Below are positions 1 to 8,151 of a DNA stretch of 64,000 bases, in pieces. This stretch comes from Ereboglobus luteus. GTDB taxonomy: Bacteria > Verrucomicrobiota > Verrucomicrobiia > Opitutales > Opitutaceae. A program made the position numbers and the translations under genes. Within the stretch, counting starts at the first letter, position 1, and each line of letters starts with the position of its first letter. Location: positions 1,840,501 to 1,904,500 of the forward strand of contig NZ_CP023004.1 of assembly GCF_003096195.1 (NCBI RefSeq). Reading direction: 5' to 3'. Below the pieces are notes generated by a model. That model was not told the origin of the DNA. It saw only the letters and a program-made list of their open reading frames with translations, and ran no database searches.

Positions 1-3000
1 TCCGCTCGAAGGCGGCCGTTTCGCCACCTCCGATCTCAACGACCTTTACCGCCGCGTTATCAACCGCAACAACCGGTTGAAAAACCTCATGCAACTCAAG
101 ACGCCCGACGTTATCATTCATAACGAAAAGCGCATGTTGCAGGAATCCGTTGACGCGCTCTTCGACAACGGCCGCCATGGCCGCCCCGTCACCGGCGCCG
201 GCAACCGCCCGCTCAAGTCGCTCTCCGACATGCTCAAGGGCAAGCAGGGTCGCTTCCGTCAAAATCTTCTCGGCAAGCGCGTCGACTACTCCGGCCGTTC
301 CGTCATCGTCATCGGCCCCGAGCTCAAGCTCAACCAGTGCGGCCTTCCGAAGAAGATGGCGCTCGTGCTCTTCGAGCCCTTCATCATCCGCCGTTTGAAA
401 GAACTCGGCTTCGTGCACACCGTCCGCGGCGCGCGCAAGATGATCGAGAAAAAATCACCCGAAGTTTGGGACATTTTGGAAGAGGTCACCAAGGGGCACC
501 CCGTGCTCCTCAACCGCGCCCCGACACTTCACCGTTTGTCGATTCAGGCGTTCGAACCCGTGCTTATTGAAGGCGAGGCCATTCGTGTGCATCCCCTTGT
601 CTGCACGGCATATAACGCAGATTTCGACGGCGATCAAATGGCTGTGCACGTCCCGCTTTCACTCGAGGCGATCATGGAGTGCAAGATGCTCATGATGGCG
701 ACGAGCAACATCTTTTCGCCCTCGTCCGGCAAGCCCATTCTCACGCCTTCGCAGGATATTGTTCTCGGCGCCTACTACCTCACGCTCAAGCCGCGCAAGG
801 AACCCGCCAAGAACCAGCGCGTGCCCGTTCTCGCCGGCCTGCAGGAAGTCCTCTTCGCCAAGCTCGAAGGCGCCCTCAAGGTTCACGACTGGGTCGATAT
901 TCCCAATCCCGACAAGGGCAAGGAAACCATTTTCGGCAACAAGGACAAGCGCACCATCCGCACCACCGTCGGCCGCGTGATCTTCAACCAAGTCTGGCCC
1001 GAAGGCCTCGGCTTCGTGAACTTCCCCGTGCCGAAGGGCAAGCTCGGCGACCTTATTCTCAACACCTACAAAGTGTCGGGCAACTACGTCACCGTCGAAA
1101 CCCTCGACAAGCTCAAGGAGCTCGGCTTCCAGACCGCGTTCCAGGCCGGCATCTCGATCGGTATCGACGACATGATCATCCCCGAGGCCAAGAAGGACGT
1201 CGTCGCCGCCTCGCGCAAAAAACTCGCCGAGGTCGAGGCCCAGTTCAGCAAGGGCATCATCACCGACGGCGAGCGCAAAAACAAGGTCATCGACATTTGG
1301 ACCAGCGCCACCGACCAGATCGCCAAGGCCGTGTTCGCCAAGCTCGAAACCAACGAGGGTCGCGACGAGGTGAATCCGGTTTACGTCATGATGGATTCCG
1401 GCGCCCGCGGTAACAAGCAGCAGGTTCGCCAGCTCTGCGGAACCCGCGGACTCATGGCCAAGCCCTCCGGTGAAATTATCGAGCGCCCGATTCTCTCGTC
1501 CTTCCGCGAAGGCCTCACCGTTCTCGAATACTTCATCTCCACCCACGGCGCGCGCAAGGGTCTCGCCGACACCGCGCTCAAGACCGCCGACGCCGGCTAC
1601 CTGACCCGCAAGCTCTGCGACGTTGCGATGGACGTTGTCATCGCCGAGCAGGATTGCGGTTCCCGCGACGGTGTTTGGAAAAAAGCCATCTACGAAGGCG
1701 ACGACGAAATCGTCCCCCTCCGCGAGCGCATCATCGGCCGCTTCTCGTCCGACGACGTTGTCGATCCCGCCGACGTCAACAAGGTTCTCGTCGCCTCCGG
1801 CGAGCTCATCACTGAGGAAATCGCCGCCGCCATCGAGGAGGCCGGCATCGAGCGTGTCAAAATCATGTCGCCGCTCACCTCCACGAGCAAGAGCGGCATC
1901 GACGCCAAGAGCTACGGCATCAATCCGGCCACCAACCGCGTCGCCAAGCAGGGCGATTCCGTCGGCATCATCGCCGCGCAATCCATCGGCGAGCCCGGCA
2001 CGCAGCTCACCATGCGCACCTTCCATATCGGCGGTGTCGCGTCCGGCTCCTTCAAGCAGCCCGAAATCCGCGTTCGCGCCTCCGGTATTGTCAAATACAA
2101 GGGCCTCCGCCTCGTGCAAACCGCCGACGGCGCCGCCATCGTGCTCAACAAAACCGGCAGCGTTGAGGTTGTCGACGAAGACGGCCAGGAACTCGAAACC
2201 CACAACATCGTTGTCGGCGCGTTCCTCCACGTCGGCGACGGCGACAAGATCGAGAAAGGCGCCATCCTCGCGCAGTGGGATCCGTATAACGTCCCCGTTC
2301 TCTCGGAAAAGGGCGGCGTGCTTGTCTTCAAGGACATGATCCCCGGCGTCACCGTGAAGCGCGAACTCGACGAATCCTCCGGCCGCATCGCGACCGTGGT
2401 CGTCGAGCACAAGGAAGACCTCAACCCGCAAGTTGAAGTCCGCGACGCCTCCGGCAAACCGCTCGCGGCCTACGCCATTCCCGTCGGCGCGCAGATCACC
2501 GTTAACGAAGGCGACACCATCGCCCCCGGCGCCCTCCTCGCGAAGACGCCCCGCCAGGCCTCCAAGACCAAGGACATCACCGGTGGTCTCCCCCGCATCG
2601 CCGAGCTCTTCGAAGCCCGCCGCCCGAAGGAAGCCGCCGAAATGGCGCGCATCGATGGCGTCGTTTCCTTCGAGGGTTCGCTCCGCGGCAAGCGCAAGCT
2701 CGTCGTCAAGAACGAGGAAACCGCGCAGGAAGAGGAACACCTCATCCCCGCCGGCAAACACATCATCGTGCAACCCGGCGACGTGGTTTACAAAGGCCAG
2801 CACCTCACCGAAGGCGCCGCCGATCCGCACGAAATCCTCGAAATCCTCGGGCCCAGCGCGCTCTACGATTTCCTCATCTCGCAAGTGCAGGAAGTTTACC
2901 GCCTCCAAGGTGTGACGATTAACGACAAGCACATCGAAATCATCATCCGCCAAATGCTCCGCAAAGTCCGCATCACCGATCCGGGCGACAGCGAGTATTT

Positions 3001-3373
3001 CTGGGGCGAGCAGGTGGATCGCACGAGCTTCCTCATCAACAACAAGCGCATCGAGGACGCCGGTGGAAAACCCGCCGAGGCCGAGCCGATCCTGTTGGGC
3101 ATCACGAAAGCATCGCTCGAGACGGAGTCCTTTATCAGTGCCGCCTCCTTCCAGGAAACGACGCGCGTCCTCACCGACGCCTCGACCCTCGGCAAGGTGG
3201 ACATGCTGAAAGGCTTCAAGGAAAACGTGATCATGGGGCATCTCATCCCCGCCGGCACGGGCCTTCCCGCCTACAAGCGCCTCAAGGTCACATTGCCCTT
3301 GGGCGGCGACATCCCGCAAGCCGCCCCCGAGGAGCAGCCCCCCGCCGCTCCCGGCACCGAGGCTGCTGTGTAA
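1..3373 (+). CDS. rpoC: DNA-directed RNA polymerase subunit beta' (RpoC), 5' end outside the window
   Basis: Catalytic beta' subunit of RNA polymerase. The reading frame is open from base 2, with typical RpoC sequence ([20 protein letters not shown]) before any plausible start, so the N-terminal part, including the first zinc site, lies upstream of the window. The Mg-binding motif [14 protein letters not shown] is at about 614-655. The trigger-loop region with [16 protein letters not shown] follows, and the C-terminal region is complete. The second zinc site is unusual: the first cysteine (DCGSRDG, codon 1655-1657) is kept, but the three normally found in the CxxxxxxCxxC cluster before YG are Ser, Asp and Ser (codons 1880, 1901 and 1910). 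The C-terminus has a Pro/Ala-rich tail. A strong terminator follows. The identity is certain; only the gene start is missing. Confidence 0.99.
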   Translation, partial: PLEGGRFATSDLNDLYRRVINRNNRLKNLMQLKTPDVIIHNEKRMLQESVDALFDNGRHGRPVTGAGNRPLKSLSDMLKGKQGRFRQNLLGKRVDYSGRSVIVIGPELKLNQCGLPKKMALVLFEPFIIRRLKELGFVHTVRGARKMIEKKSPEVWDILEEVTKGHPVLLNRAPTLHRLSIQAFEPVLIEGEAIRVHPLVCTAYNADFDGDQMAVHVPLSLEAIMECKMLMMATSNIFSPSSGKPILTPSQDIVLGAYYLTLKPRKEPAKNQRVPVLAGLQEVLFAKLEGALKVHDWVDIPNPDKGKETIFGNKDKRTIRTTVGRVIFNQVWPEGLGFVNFPVPKGKLGDLILNTYKVSGNYVTVETLDKLKELGFQTAFQAGISIGIDDMIIPEAKKDVVAASRKKLAEVEAQFSKGIITDGERKNKVIDIWTSATDQIAKAVFAKLETNEGRDEVNPVYVMMDSGARGNKQQVRQLCGTRGLMAKPSGEIIERPILSSFREGLTVLEYFISTHGARKGLADTALKTADAGYLTRKLCDVAMDVVIAEQDCGSRDGVWKKAIYEGDDEIVPLRERIIGRFSSDDVVDPADVNKVLVASGELITEEIAAAIEEAGIERVKIMSPLTSTSKSGIDAKSYGINPATNRVAKQGDSVGIIAAQSIGEPGTQLTMRTFHIGGVASGSFKQPEIRVRASGIVKYKGLRLVQTADGAAIVLNKTGSVEVVDEDGQELETHNIVVGAFLHVGDGDKIEKGAILAQWDPYNVPVLSEKGGVLVFKDMIPGVTVKRELDESSGRIATVVVEHKEDLNPQVEVRDASGKPLAAYAIPVGAQITVNEGDTIAPGALLAKTPRQASKTKDITGGLPRIAELFEARRPKEAAEMARIDGVVSFEGSLRGKRKLVVKNEETAQEEEHLIPAGKHIIVQPGDVVYKGQHLTEGAADPHEILEILGPSALYDFLISQVQEVYRLQGVTINDKHIEIIIRQMLRKVRITDPGDSEYFWGEQVDRTSFLINNKRIEDAGGKPAEAEPILLGITKASLETESFISAASFQETTRVLTDASTLGKVDMLKGFKENVIMGHLIPAGTGLPAYKRLKVTLPLGGDIPQAAPEEQPPAAPGTEAAV

Positions 3374-3407
3374 AGCGACAGCAATTCAGCGACACGCCAA
3401 ACTCTCA

Positions 3408-3438
3408 ACGCCACCCGCAAACCGGGTGGCGTTTTTTT
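3408..3438 (+). terminator. Rho-independent terminator of rpoC
   Basis: A 10-bp perfect stem (ACGCCACCCG at 3408-3417 and its complement at 3423-3432) with a 5-base loop runs directly into a T-run. It begins 35 bases after the rpoC stop codon. Confidence 0.93.
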
Positions 3439-3556
3439 GTAGAAACACGCCGTGCACGTTCCCTCATGCGCGAAACTTGGTTGGATTTTTTCTGATAATC
3501 AAAAATAGGGAATTGCAAAGCAACAGTGCGGCTGCCTTCGTCGCCACGCTTTCTTC

Positions 3557-4159
3557 ATGAACAAATTCTCCAAAATCGTCCAACGCACCCTCATTCCGAC
3601 AGTAATTGCATCAGTTATATTCCTCAGCGGTTGCGCCACCCAAATTCGGCCCGCAGCGACGCAAAACCCGCCACCGACCGAGATATTCAACCAGTTTGCC
3701 CGCTTTGAAATGAGCCCCGTCACGCTTGCGCCCGCCTATGCCGATAGCGACACCAATAAAAAGGCTCTGCGTAAAATTCAGGAGCACGTCACCTCCCTTT
3801 CGTCCCCCATCCTGAATAGTTGGAATCATATCGGCACCCAGCAACCCGTGGGGCGCACCCTGAGCATCACACCGGTGATTACTGAGATTAAATTCATCGG
3901 CGGCGCTGCGCGATTTTGGGTCGGTGCCATGGCGGGTAGCTCCGCAGTCGTCATGCGTGTTACTTTTACGGAAAAGGAAACCGGCAATGTCGTGGCCACA
4001 CCTGAATTCTACGCTGTCGGCAACGCAATGGCCGGAGCTTGGACAGTTGGCGGCGCCGACAATCAAATGCTCTCACTTATCGCAGGTCGCATGACCGACT
4101 ACATGGGCAGAAACTATACGGAAGCTGTTGGCGGTCCGACCGGTCTTGGGCAAAAATAA
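3557..4159 (+). CDS. Putative lipoprotein of unknown function
   Basis: A 200-residue protein that I cannot assign to a named family. The N-terminus is a lipoprotein signal: basic residues, a hydrophobic stretch, and the lipobox LSGC with the modified Cys at about residue 26, so it should be membrane-anchored in the periplasm or outer membrane. The central part is mixed polar sequence, followed by a Gly/Ala-rich stretch around residues 110-165 that includes a possible glycine-rich helix (WVGAMAGSSAVV). It stands alone between the rpoC terminator and the convergent toxin-antitoxin pair. The ATG at 3557 was chosen because the signal peptide starts exactly there. Confidence 0.7.
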   Translation: MNKFSKIVQRTLIPTVIASVIFLSGCATQIRPAATQNPPPTEIFNQFARFEMSPVTLAPAYADSDTNKKALRKIQEHVTSLSSPILNSWNHIGTQQPVGRTLSITPVITEIKFIGGAARFWVGAMAGSSAVVMRVTFTEKETGNVVATPEFYAVGNAMAGAWTVGGADNQMLSLIAGRMTDYMGRNYTEAVGGPTGLGQK

Positions 4160-4248
4160 ACTTGGTGAAGGAAAAGCGCCGGGGTTGCCATCCCGTGTCA
4201 TCTTTAAAGGATTTCCCTTCTGCCATTTCGCACAGTTGGTCAGACCAT

Positions 4249-4668
4249 TCAGCGCCGCTTTTTGGGTCCCAGCAGTTTCCCGAGGCGTTTTGCGCATTCG
4301 ATGCGGTCGATTTTCCCGGCGGCGACATCGAGCACAAACCGTTCCCATGCGTCGGCGGCCTTCGTGGTGACGGATTCGTCGGCAAGAAGCCCGTTGAGAT
4401 CGAGAAAAACAAGGCACGCGCCGAGCGCGGCGCGCTTGTTTCCGTCGATGAAGGGATGGTTGAGGCAAATATAATGAAGATACGCCGCCGCGATTTCGAC
4501 GGGGTCTTTAATCATTGGCTCACCGAGCATGGTGGCCTGCGGCGCGAGCACTGCCGACTCTAGCATTCCGCGGTCGCGCAGGCTCGGCGCGCCGCCATGC
4601 GCGGCGAGAACCTCGTCGTGAATCGCCTCAACCGCCGCCACGGTGAGGTGGGCAATCTCTCGTTTCAT
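4249..4668 (-). CDS. doc: Doc-type toxin (Fic/Doc superfamily)
   Basis: A 139-residue protein with the Doc signature HPFIDGNKR at residues 71-79. In Doc toxins this motif (HxFx[D/N][A/G]NKR) marks the branch that phosphorylates elongation factor EF-Tu, rather than AMP-transferring Fic enzymes, which have GNGR. Length fits phage P1 Doc-like toxins. Its start codon lies inside the stop of the upstream AbrB-like antitoxin gene (ATGA, 4665-4668), so the two are translationally coupled as antitoxin then toxin. EF-Tu as target is known for the family and inferred here. Confidence 0.92.
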   Translation of the reverse strand: MKREIAHLTVAAVEAIHDEVLAAHGGAPSLRDRGMLESAVLAPQATMLGEPMIKDPVEIAAAYLHYICLNHPFIDGNKRAALGACLVFLDLNGLLADESVTTKAADAWERFVLDVAAGKIDRIECAKRLGKLLGPKKRR

Positions 4669-4892
4669 GAGAGACGCCGGAATACCCCGGCGTTCTTGCG
4701 GATGAGTTTTTTGGCGGAGACGCGGGCGTCCCCGGCGGTGATTTTTCGTTTGATCGGAGTGATCATCACGGTGCCGCCGTCGTGCACGGTGATGTCAACT
4801 TGGTCCCCGACCGCGAGGCGGGCCATGTCAAGCAGGGCGGCGTCAAAAATGATTCCCTGGGAGTTCCCGATCTTGGAAATGGTTTTGATCAT
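4665..4892 (-). CDS. AbrB/MazE-type antitoxin of the Doc pair
   Basis: A 75-residue protein with a SpoVT/AbrB DNA-binding fold: the N-terminal half (KTISKIGNSQGIIF, then VGDQVDITVHDGG) is the swapped-hairpin beta-barrel pattern of MazE-like antitoxins. The C-terminal half is basic and probably wraps the Doc toxin encoded immediately downstream with a 4-base overlap. Proteins of this type repress their own operon. A perfect 7-bp dyad lies 3 bases upstream of the start codon and overlaps a candidate promoter, which fits autoregulation. Confidence 0.88.
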   Translation of the reverse strand: MIKTISKIGNSQGIIFDAALLDMARLAVGDQVDITVHDGGTVMITPIKRKITAGDARVSAKKLIRKNAGVFRRLS

Positions 4893-4895
4893 GGC

Positions 4896-4926
4896 GTAAA
4901 ACTATGTTTTACATCATGGGTGTCAA
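4896..4926 (-). promoter_or_regulatory. Promoter and operator of the Doc toxin-antitoxin operon
   Basis: Read on the minus strand, TTGACA (4926-4921) is followed after 16 bases by TAGTTT (4904-4899), a plausible -35/-10 pair. A perfect palindrome GTAAAACTATGTTTTAC spans 4896-4912 and covers the -10. The predicted transcript would start at or within a few bases of the antitoxin ATG (4892). No Shine-Dalgarno sequence is visible, so a leaderless or nearly leaderless mRNA is possible. The remaining intergenic bases up to 5094 show nothing else. Confidence 0.6.
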
Positions 4927-5094
4927 TAATCCGATATCATGCAATGCGGCACTGCTCGCGTTGCATCATGGTTTTTGATGGGGCGGGAAGGCAGTGGTGC
5001 TTTTCGCAAACAAATCTTTCCTCCCTTTACACCCGCCTTCGCATTTGTTCTCTTGTGCGCTTTTAACAGCACGAAAGCACACACTTTTCCACCC

Positions 5095-5790
5095 ATGTCG
5101 AACCACCCTCCGCACGCACACAACCCGAAGAAACCCGTTGACGAGACGCCTCGCGCGCCCACATCGGACGAGCAGCTCAAGAGCTTTTGGCTCAAGAACG
5201 AGAAGAGCATCTACATCGTTTGCTTTGTCATAATCCTCGCAGTGGCCGGCGTCGGCGTCTTCCGCAACATGCAGAAGGAAAGCGCCGACAAGGTCGGCCT
5301 CGAATACGCCGCGGCCAAATCCACGGACCAGCTTCGCGCCTTCATCACCGCGCATCCCGGGCACCCCCTCGCCACCGCCGCCGAGCTTCGCATCGCCGAC
5401 GAGGATTATCAGGCCAAGAATTATTCCTCGGCCGCCGCCGCTTACGACAAGGTGGCCGCCGCCAAGTCCCCGATCTTCTCCGGTCGCGCGCTCATTGGCG
5501 CGGCCATGTCGAAAGTGCTCGGAGGCGAAGTTCCGGACGGCGAAGCCCGCCTCAAGCAAATCTCCAACGACACGATCCAGACGCCCATCATTCGCGGCGA
5601 GGCCACCTACCATCTTGCCACGCTCGCCGCCGACGCCGGACGCACGGCCGAGGCGATCAGCCTCTACAAGCAGGTTGCCGACATTGCGCCCGACACGGTC
5701 TGGGCGGAAAACGCCAGCTACCAAGGCGAGCGTCTTTCCGGCGGCGCCAACACGGCCGCGGCCTCGTCCCCGTCGGTCCAGTTTCAATAA
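5095..5790 (+). CDS. Membrane-anchored tetratricopeptide-like protein
   Basis: A 231-residue protein resembling the YfgM/TPR_21 group. A polar, His/Pro-rich N-terminus (residues 1-35) is followed by one membrane segment (about 39-56) and a helical repeat domain of Ala-rich hairpins (about 65-215), which usually act as periplasmic protein-protein interfaces. The reading frame is open further upstream, but the ATG at 5095 is preferred because the upstream codons give no sensible protein and this start yields the usual short cytoplasmic tail before the anchor. A strong terminator follows, so the gene is probably monocistronic. The family call is moderate; the topology is clear. Confidence 0.8.
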   Translation: MSNHPPHAHNPKKPVDETPRAPTSDEQLKSFWLKNEKSIYIVCFVIILAVAGVGVFRNMQKESADKVGLEYAAAKSTDQLRAFITAHPGHPLATAAELRIADEDYQAKNYSSAAAAYDKVAAAKSPIFSGRALIGAAMSKVLGGEVPDGEARLKQISNDTIQTPIIRGEATYHLATLAADAGRTAEAISLYKQVADIAPDTVWAENASYQGERLSGGANTAAASSPSVQFQ

Positions 5791-5828
5791 TCGCCCGACG
5801 ATCTTGTTCAATTCCAACTTTGAATGAC

Positions 5829-5862
5829 AAAAACGCCTTCGGTGAACGAAGGCGTTTTTTTT
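5829..5862 (+). terminator. Rho-independent terminator
   Basis: An 11-bp perfect stem (5831-5841 with 5847-5857), loop GTGAA, and eight T residues, lying just after the TPR-like gene. Confidence 0.93.
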
Positions 5863-5947
5863 GAGAATTGAGAATTGGCCGACTGAAATTCCGTTGGGAT
5901 TTTCAAAATTCACCCTTCCTTTACCTCCTCGAATTTTCGGCAAATTT

Positions 5948-6024
<77 letters not shown>

Positions 6025-6163
6025 TCGGTGATAAAAACAATCGACACACGAACCGCCCGAAACCAACCTGTCAACTTTCTAGCGCAACTGTGAACAACTA
6101 ATGCACTCTCTGCTTGCTACGGCAACTCATTAACCCTAACGGTAATTCAGCAATCTTTAATCC

Positions 6164-6739
6164 ATGGACACTATTTCCTCGCACGAATCTAATACCAACT
6201 ACCTGCCGCTGGCCGGGGTTATCACCGGAGGCGTCGCGCTTTTGCTCGCGATTTTTGCCTTCGTGCAAGTCAAGTCGATTAAGAACGACATCAACGACAT
6301 CAGAAGCCTTTCGGATCGTGTTGCGGGCATTGAGACACAACTTTCCCAGGTCGCCGGCGCCGTCCAGGTTGCCAACAATGCGAACCAGGTTGCCAGCAAC
6401 ACGCACAACAGTCTCATGACCGTGGCGAGGGACACCAACGCATCCTTCAAAAAAGTTAGCGATCAGCTCACCGAACTTCGCGAGCGTGTCGAAAGAATGG
6501 GCACCCGCACCACCACCCGCCCTCCGCAACAAGCGGCGGCAGGCGGCACTGCGACCGCCGGAAACACCGCCGCGCCCGTCGAGGCCGGAACGGATGTTTA
6601 CACCGTCAAGAGCGGCGACAACGGCACCAAAATTTTCCGCGCCACCGGGTTCTCCCAAGCGCAGCTTGAGGCCGTCAACCCCGGCATCAATTGGAGCCGC
6701 CTGGCCATCGGCCAGCGCATCGTTCTTCCGAAGAAATAA
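6164..6739 (+). CDS. LysM-domain membrane protein
   Basis: A 191-residue protein with one N-terminal membrane segment (about 15-36), a region of predicted coiled coil rich in Asn, Gln and Val (about 38-118), a Pro/Ala/Gly linker, and a C-terminal LysM domain (about 145-190, from VYTVKSGD to IVLPKK). LysM binds N-acetylglucosamine in peptidoglycan, so the protein probably tethers the inner membrane to the wall or organises the envelope. It is flanked by tRNA-Pro and a terminator, hence monocistronic. No obvious Shine-Dalgarno precedes the ATG. The LysM call is firm; the cellular role is inferred. Confidence 0.87.
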   Translation: MDTISSHESNTNYLPLAGVITGGVALLLAIFAFVQVKSIKNDINDIRSLSDRVAGIETQLSQVAGAVQVANNANQVASNTHNSLMTVARDTNASFKKVSDQLTELRERVERMGTRTTTRPPQQAAAGGTATAGNTAAPVEAGTDVYTVKSGDNGTKIFRATGFSQAQLEAVNPGINWSRLAIGQRIVLPKK

Positions 6740-6756
6740 ATTTCACGTCCTGAAAA

Positions 6757-6791
6757 GGAGCCTCCCGCGCCCCCGGGCCCGGGAGGTTTTT
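6757..6791 (+). terminator. Rho-independent terminator after the LysM gene
   Basis: Stem CCTCCCG (6761-6767) pairs with CGGGAGG (6780-6786) around a GC-rich loop, followed by a T5 run. Confidence 0.85.
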
Positions 6792-6849
6792 GTATCCAAA
6801 AACAAAATACACTGTCGCCCGCGCCGTTCAGCTCTCGCTTTTAAAACTC

Positions 6850-7434
6850 ATGCCGTCACGAAAAACAAAACCAAACCCCGCCGCGCCCGCGCGCTGGGAA
6901 AAGGGCGCGGACAAGGTCATCACGCGCACGAGCATCTTCGATTTGCGCGCGGCGCGCTACACTCATCCCTCGCGCAAAACGGAGCGCGATTTCTACGTCG
7001 TCAACGCGCCCGACTGGGTCAACGTCGTCGCGCTCACGCCCGACCGCCGGCTCGTGCTCGTGCGCCAGTTTCGTTTCGGCATAAATGATTTTTCACTGGA
7101 AATCCCCGGCGGCGTCATCGATCCCGGCGAGACCGATCCCGTCGCCGCCGGCCTGCGCGAACTGCGCGAGGAAACCGGCTACGAAAGCCGCGACGCCCGC
7201 CTGCTCGGAAGCATTCATCCCAATCCCGCGTTTTTGAACAACCGCTGCCATCTTGTGTTTGCCGGGCAATGTGAAAAGACAACGGGCGTCGAATGGGACG
7301 AGGACGAGGAAATTGAGGTTTCGCTCGCTCCCGTCGACCAGGTTTACGAGTGGGCGCGCACGGGCAAAATCACGCACAGTCTCGTGCTCGACGCGCTGTT
7401 CCTTTTTGCTCCATATTGGGAAAAATTGAAATGA
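6850..7434 (+). CDS. NUDIX hydrolase (ADP-ribose pyrophosphatase-like)
   Basis: A 194-residue protein with a complete Nudix box at about residues 87-112 (G-x5-E-x7-RELREETGY), which coordinates Mg and cleaves nucleoside diphosphates linked to another group. The surrounding fold (strands ending WVNVVALTP and LVLVRQFRFG before the box) matches the ADP-sugar pyrophosphatase subgroup; the exact substrate cannot be read from sequence. The ATG at 6850 is preferred over an upstream TTG that would sit in the preceding terminator. The stop codon overlaps the start of the MetW-like gene (ATGA), so the two genes are coupled. Confidence 0.9.
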   Translation: MPSRKTKPNPAAPARWEKGADKVITRTSIFDLRAARYTHPSRKTERDFYVVNAPDWVNVVALTPDRRLVLVRQFRFGINDFSLEIPGGVIDPGETDPVAAGLRELREETGYESRDARLLGSIHPNPAFLNNRCHLVFAGQCEKTTGVEWDEDEEIEVSLAPVDQVYEWARTGKITHSLVLDALFLFAPYWEKLK

Positions 7435-8048
7435 CACGCACCGCCCCCAAGCCCGCCATCAAGCGCACCGTTGACATGCAAACCATCTCCGAATGGGTGG
7501 AGCCGCATTCGCGCGTGCTCGACCTCGGATGCGGGCGCGGCGTGCTTCTCGAGTCGCTTGTGCACTCGAAGGACGTGCAGGCCGTGGGCGTTGATCTCGA
7601 TGTCGGAAAAATCGCCGCGTGCATACGCCGCGGCATCACGGCGTATCAAGGCGACATGCTCGCGTTCATGCGCGCGTTTCCGGACGGGCATTTCTCGCGA
7701 GTCATTTGCTCGCGCACGCTCGAGGAGGTCGGCAATCCCTCGGCGGTGATCGCGGAGGCGTTGCGCGTTGCCCGCGCCGTGGCGGTCGGTTTTGTGAACC
7801 ACGGTTATTGGAGAAACCGGCTCGATACATTTTTTCACGGACGCAAGCCGCGCAACGAGGTCTACACGACGCCGTGGCACGAGAGCCGTCCGGCGAACCT
7901 GGCGAGCATCGCCGACTTCGAGCAGTTTTGCGCGGAAAAAAACATTCGTGTCGCGCGCCGTGTTTTTCTGCGCGGCGACTGGAAAACCCCCTGCCGCGCG
8001 TTTCCCAACCTGCGTGCCGGCTACGCGCTCTACGACTTGACGCGCTGA
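7431..8048 (+). CDS. metW: MetW-like class I SAM-dependent methyltransferase
   Basis: A 205-residue protein of the MetW family. The SAM-binding motif I is DLGCGRG (residues 31-37), followed by the family features VDLD at the end of strand 2 and the RTLEEV-type stretch. In Proteobacteria metW follows metX and helps homoserine O-acyltransferase act in methionine synthesis. Here there is no metX next to it; it is coupled to a NUDIX gene instead, so a methionine role is uncertain and a different methyl acceptor is possible. The ATG overlaps the previous stop codon. Confidence 0.87.
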   Translation: MTRTAPKPAIKRTVDMQTISEWVEPHSRVLDLGCGRGVLLESLVHSKDVQAVGVDLDVGKIAACIRRGITAYQGDMLAFMRAFPDGHFSRVICSRTLEEVGNPSAVIAEALRVARAVAVGFVNHGYWRNRLDTFFHGRKPRNEVYTTPWHESRPANLASIADFEQFCAEKNIRVARRVFLRGDWKTPCRAFPNLRAGYALYDLTR

Positions 8049-8151
8049 AACGCGTCGCGCCGCCCTCGCTCTGTTGCCCTTCGCTGAAAAGCAGACTTGG
8101 CAGTCCGCGCCTTCGCGCGCATGATTCCTGTTCTTCATTTTGCCCACACTC

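Noticed and set aside
659-3319. An 886-codon frame antisense to rpoC
   Set aside because: It mirrors rpoC codons in a GC-rich gene, has Ala/Gly/Asp/Leu-rich shadow composition, no domain, and rpoC is unquestionable.
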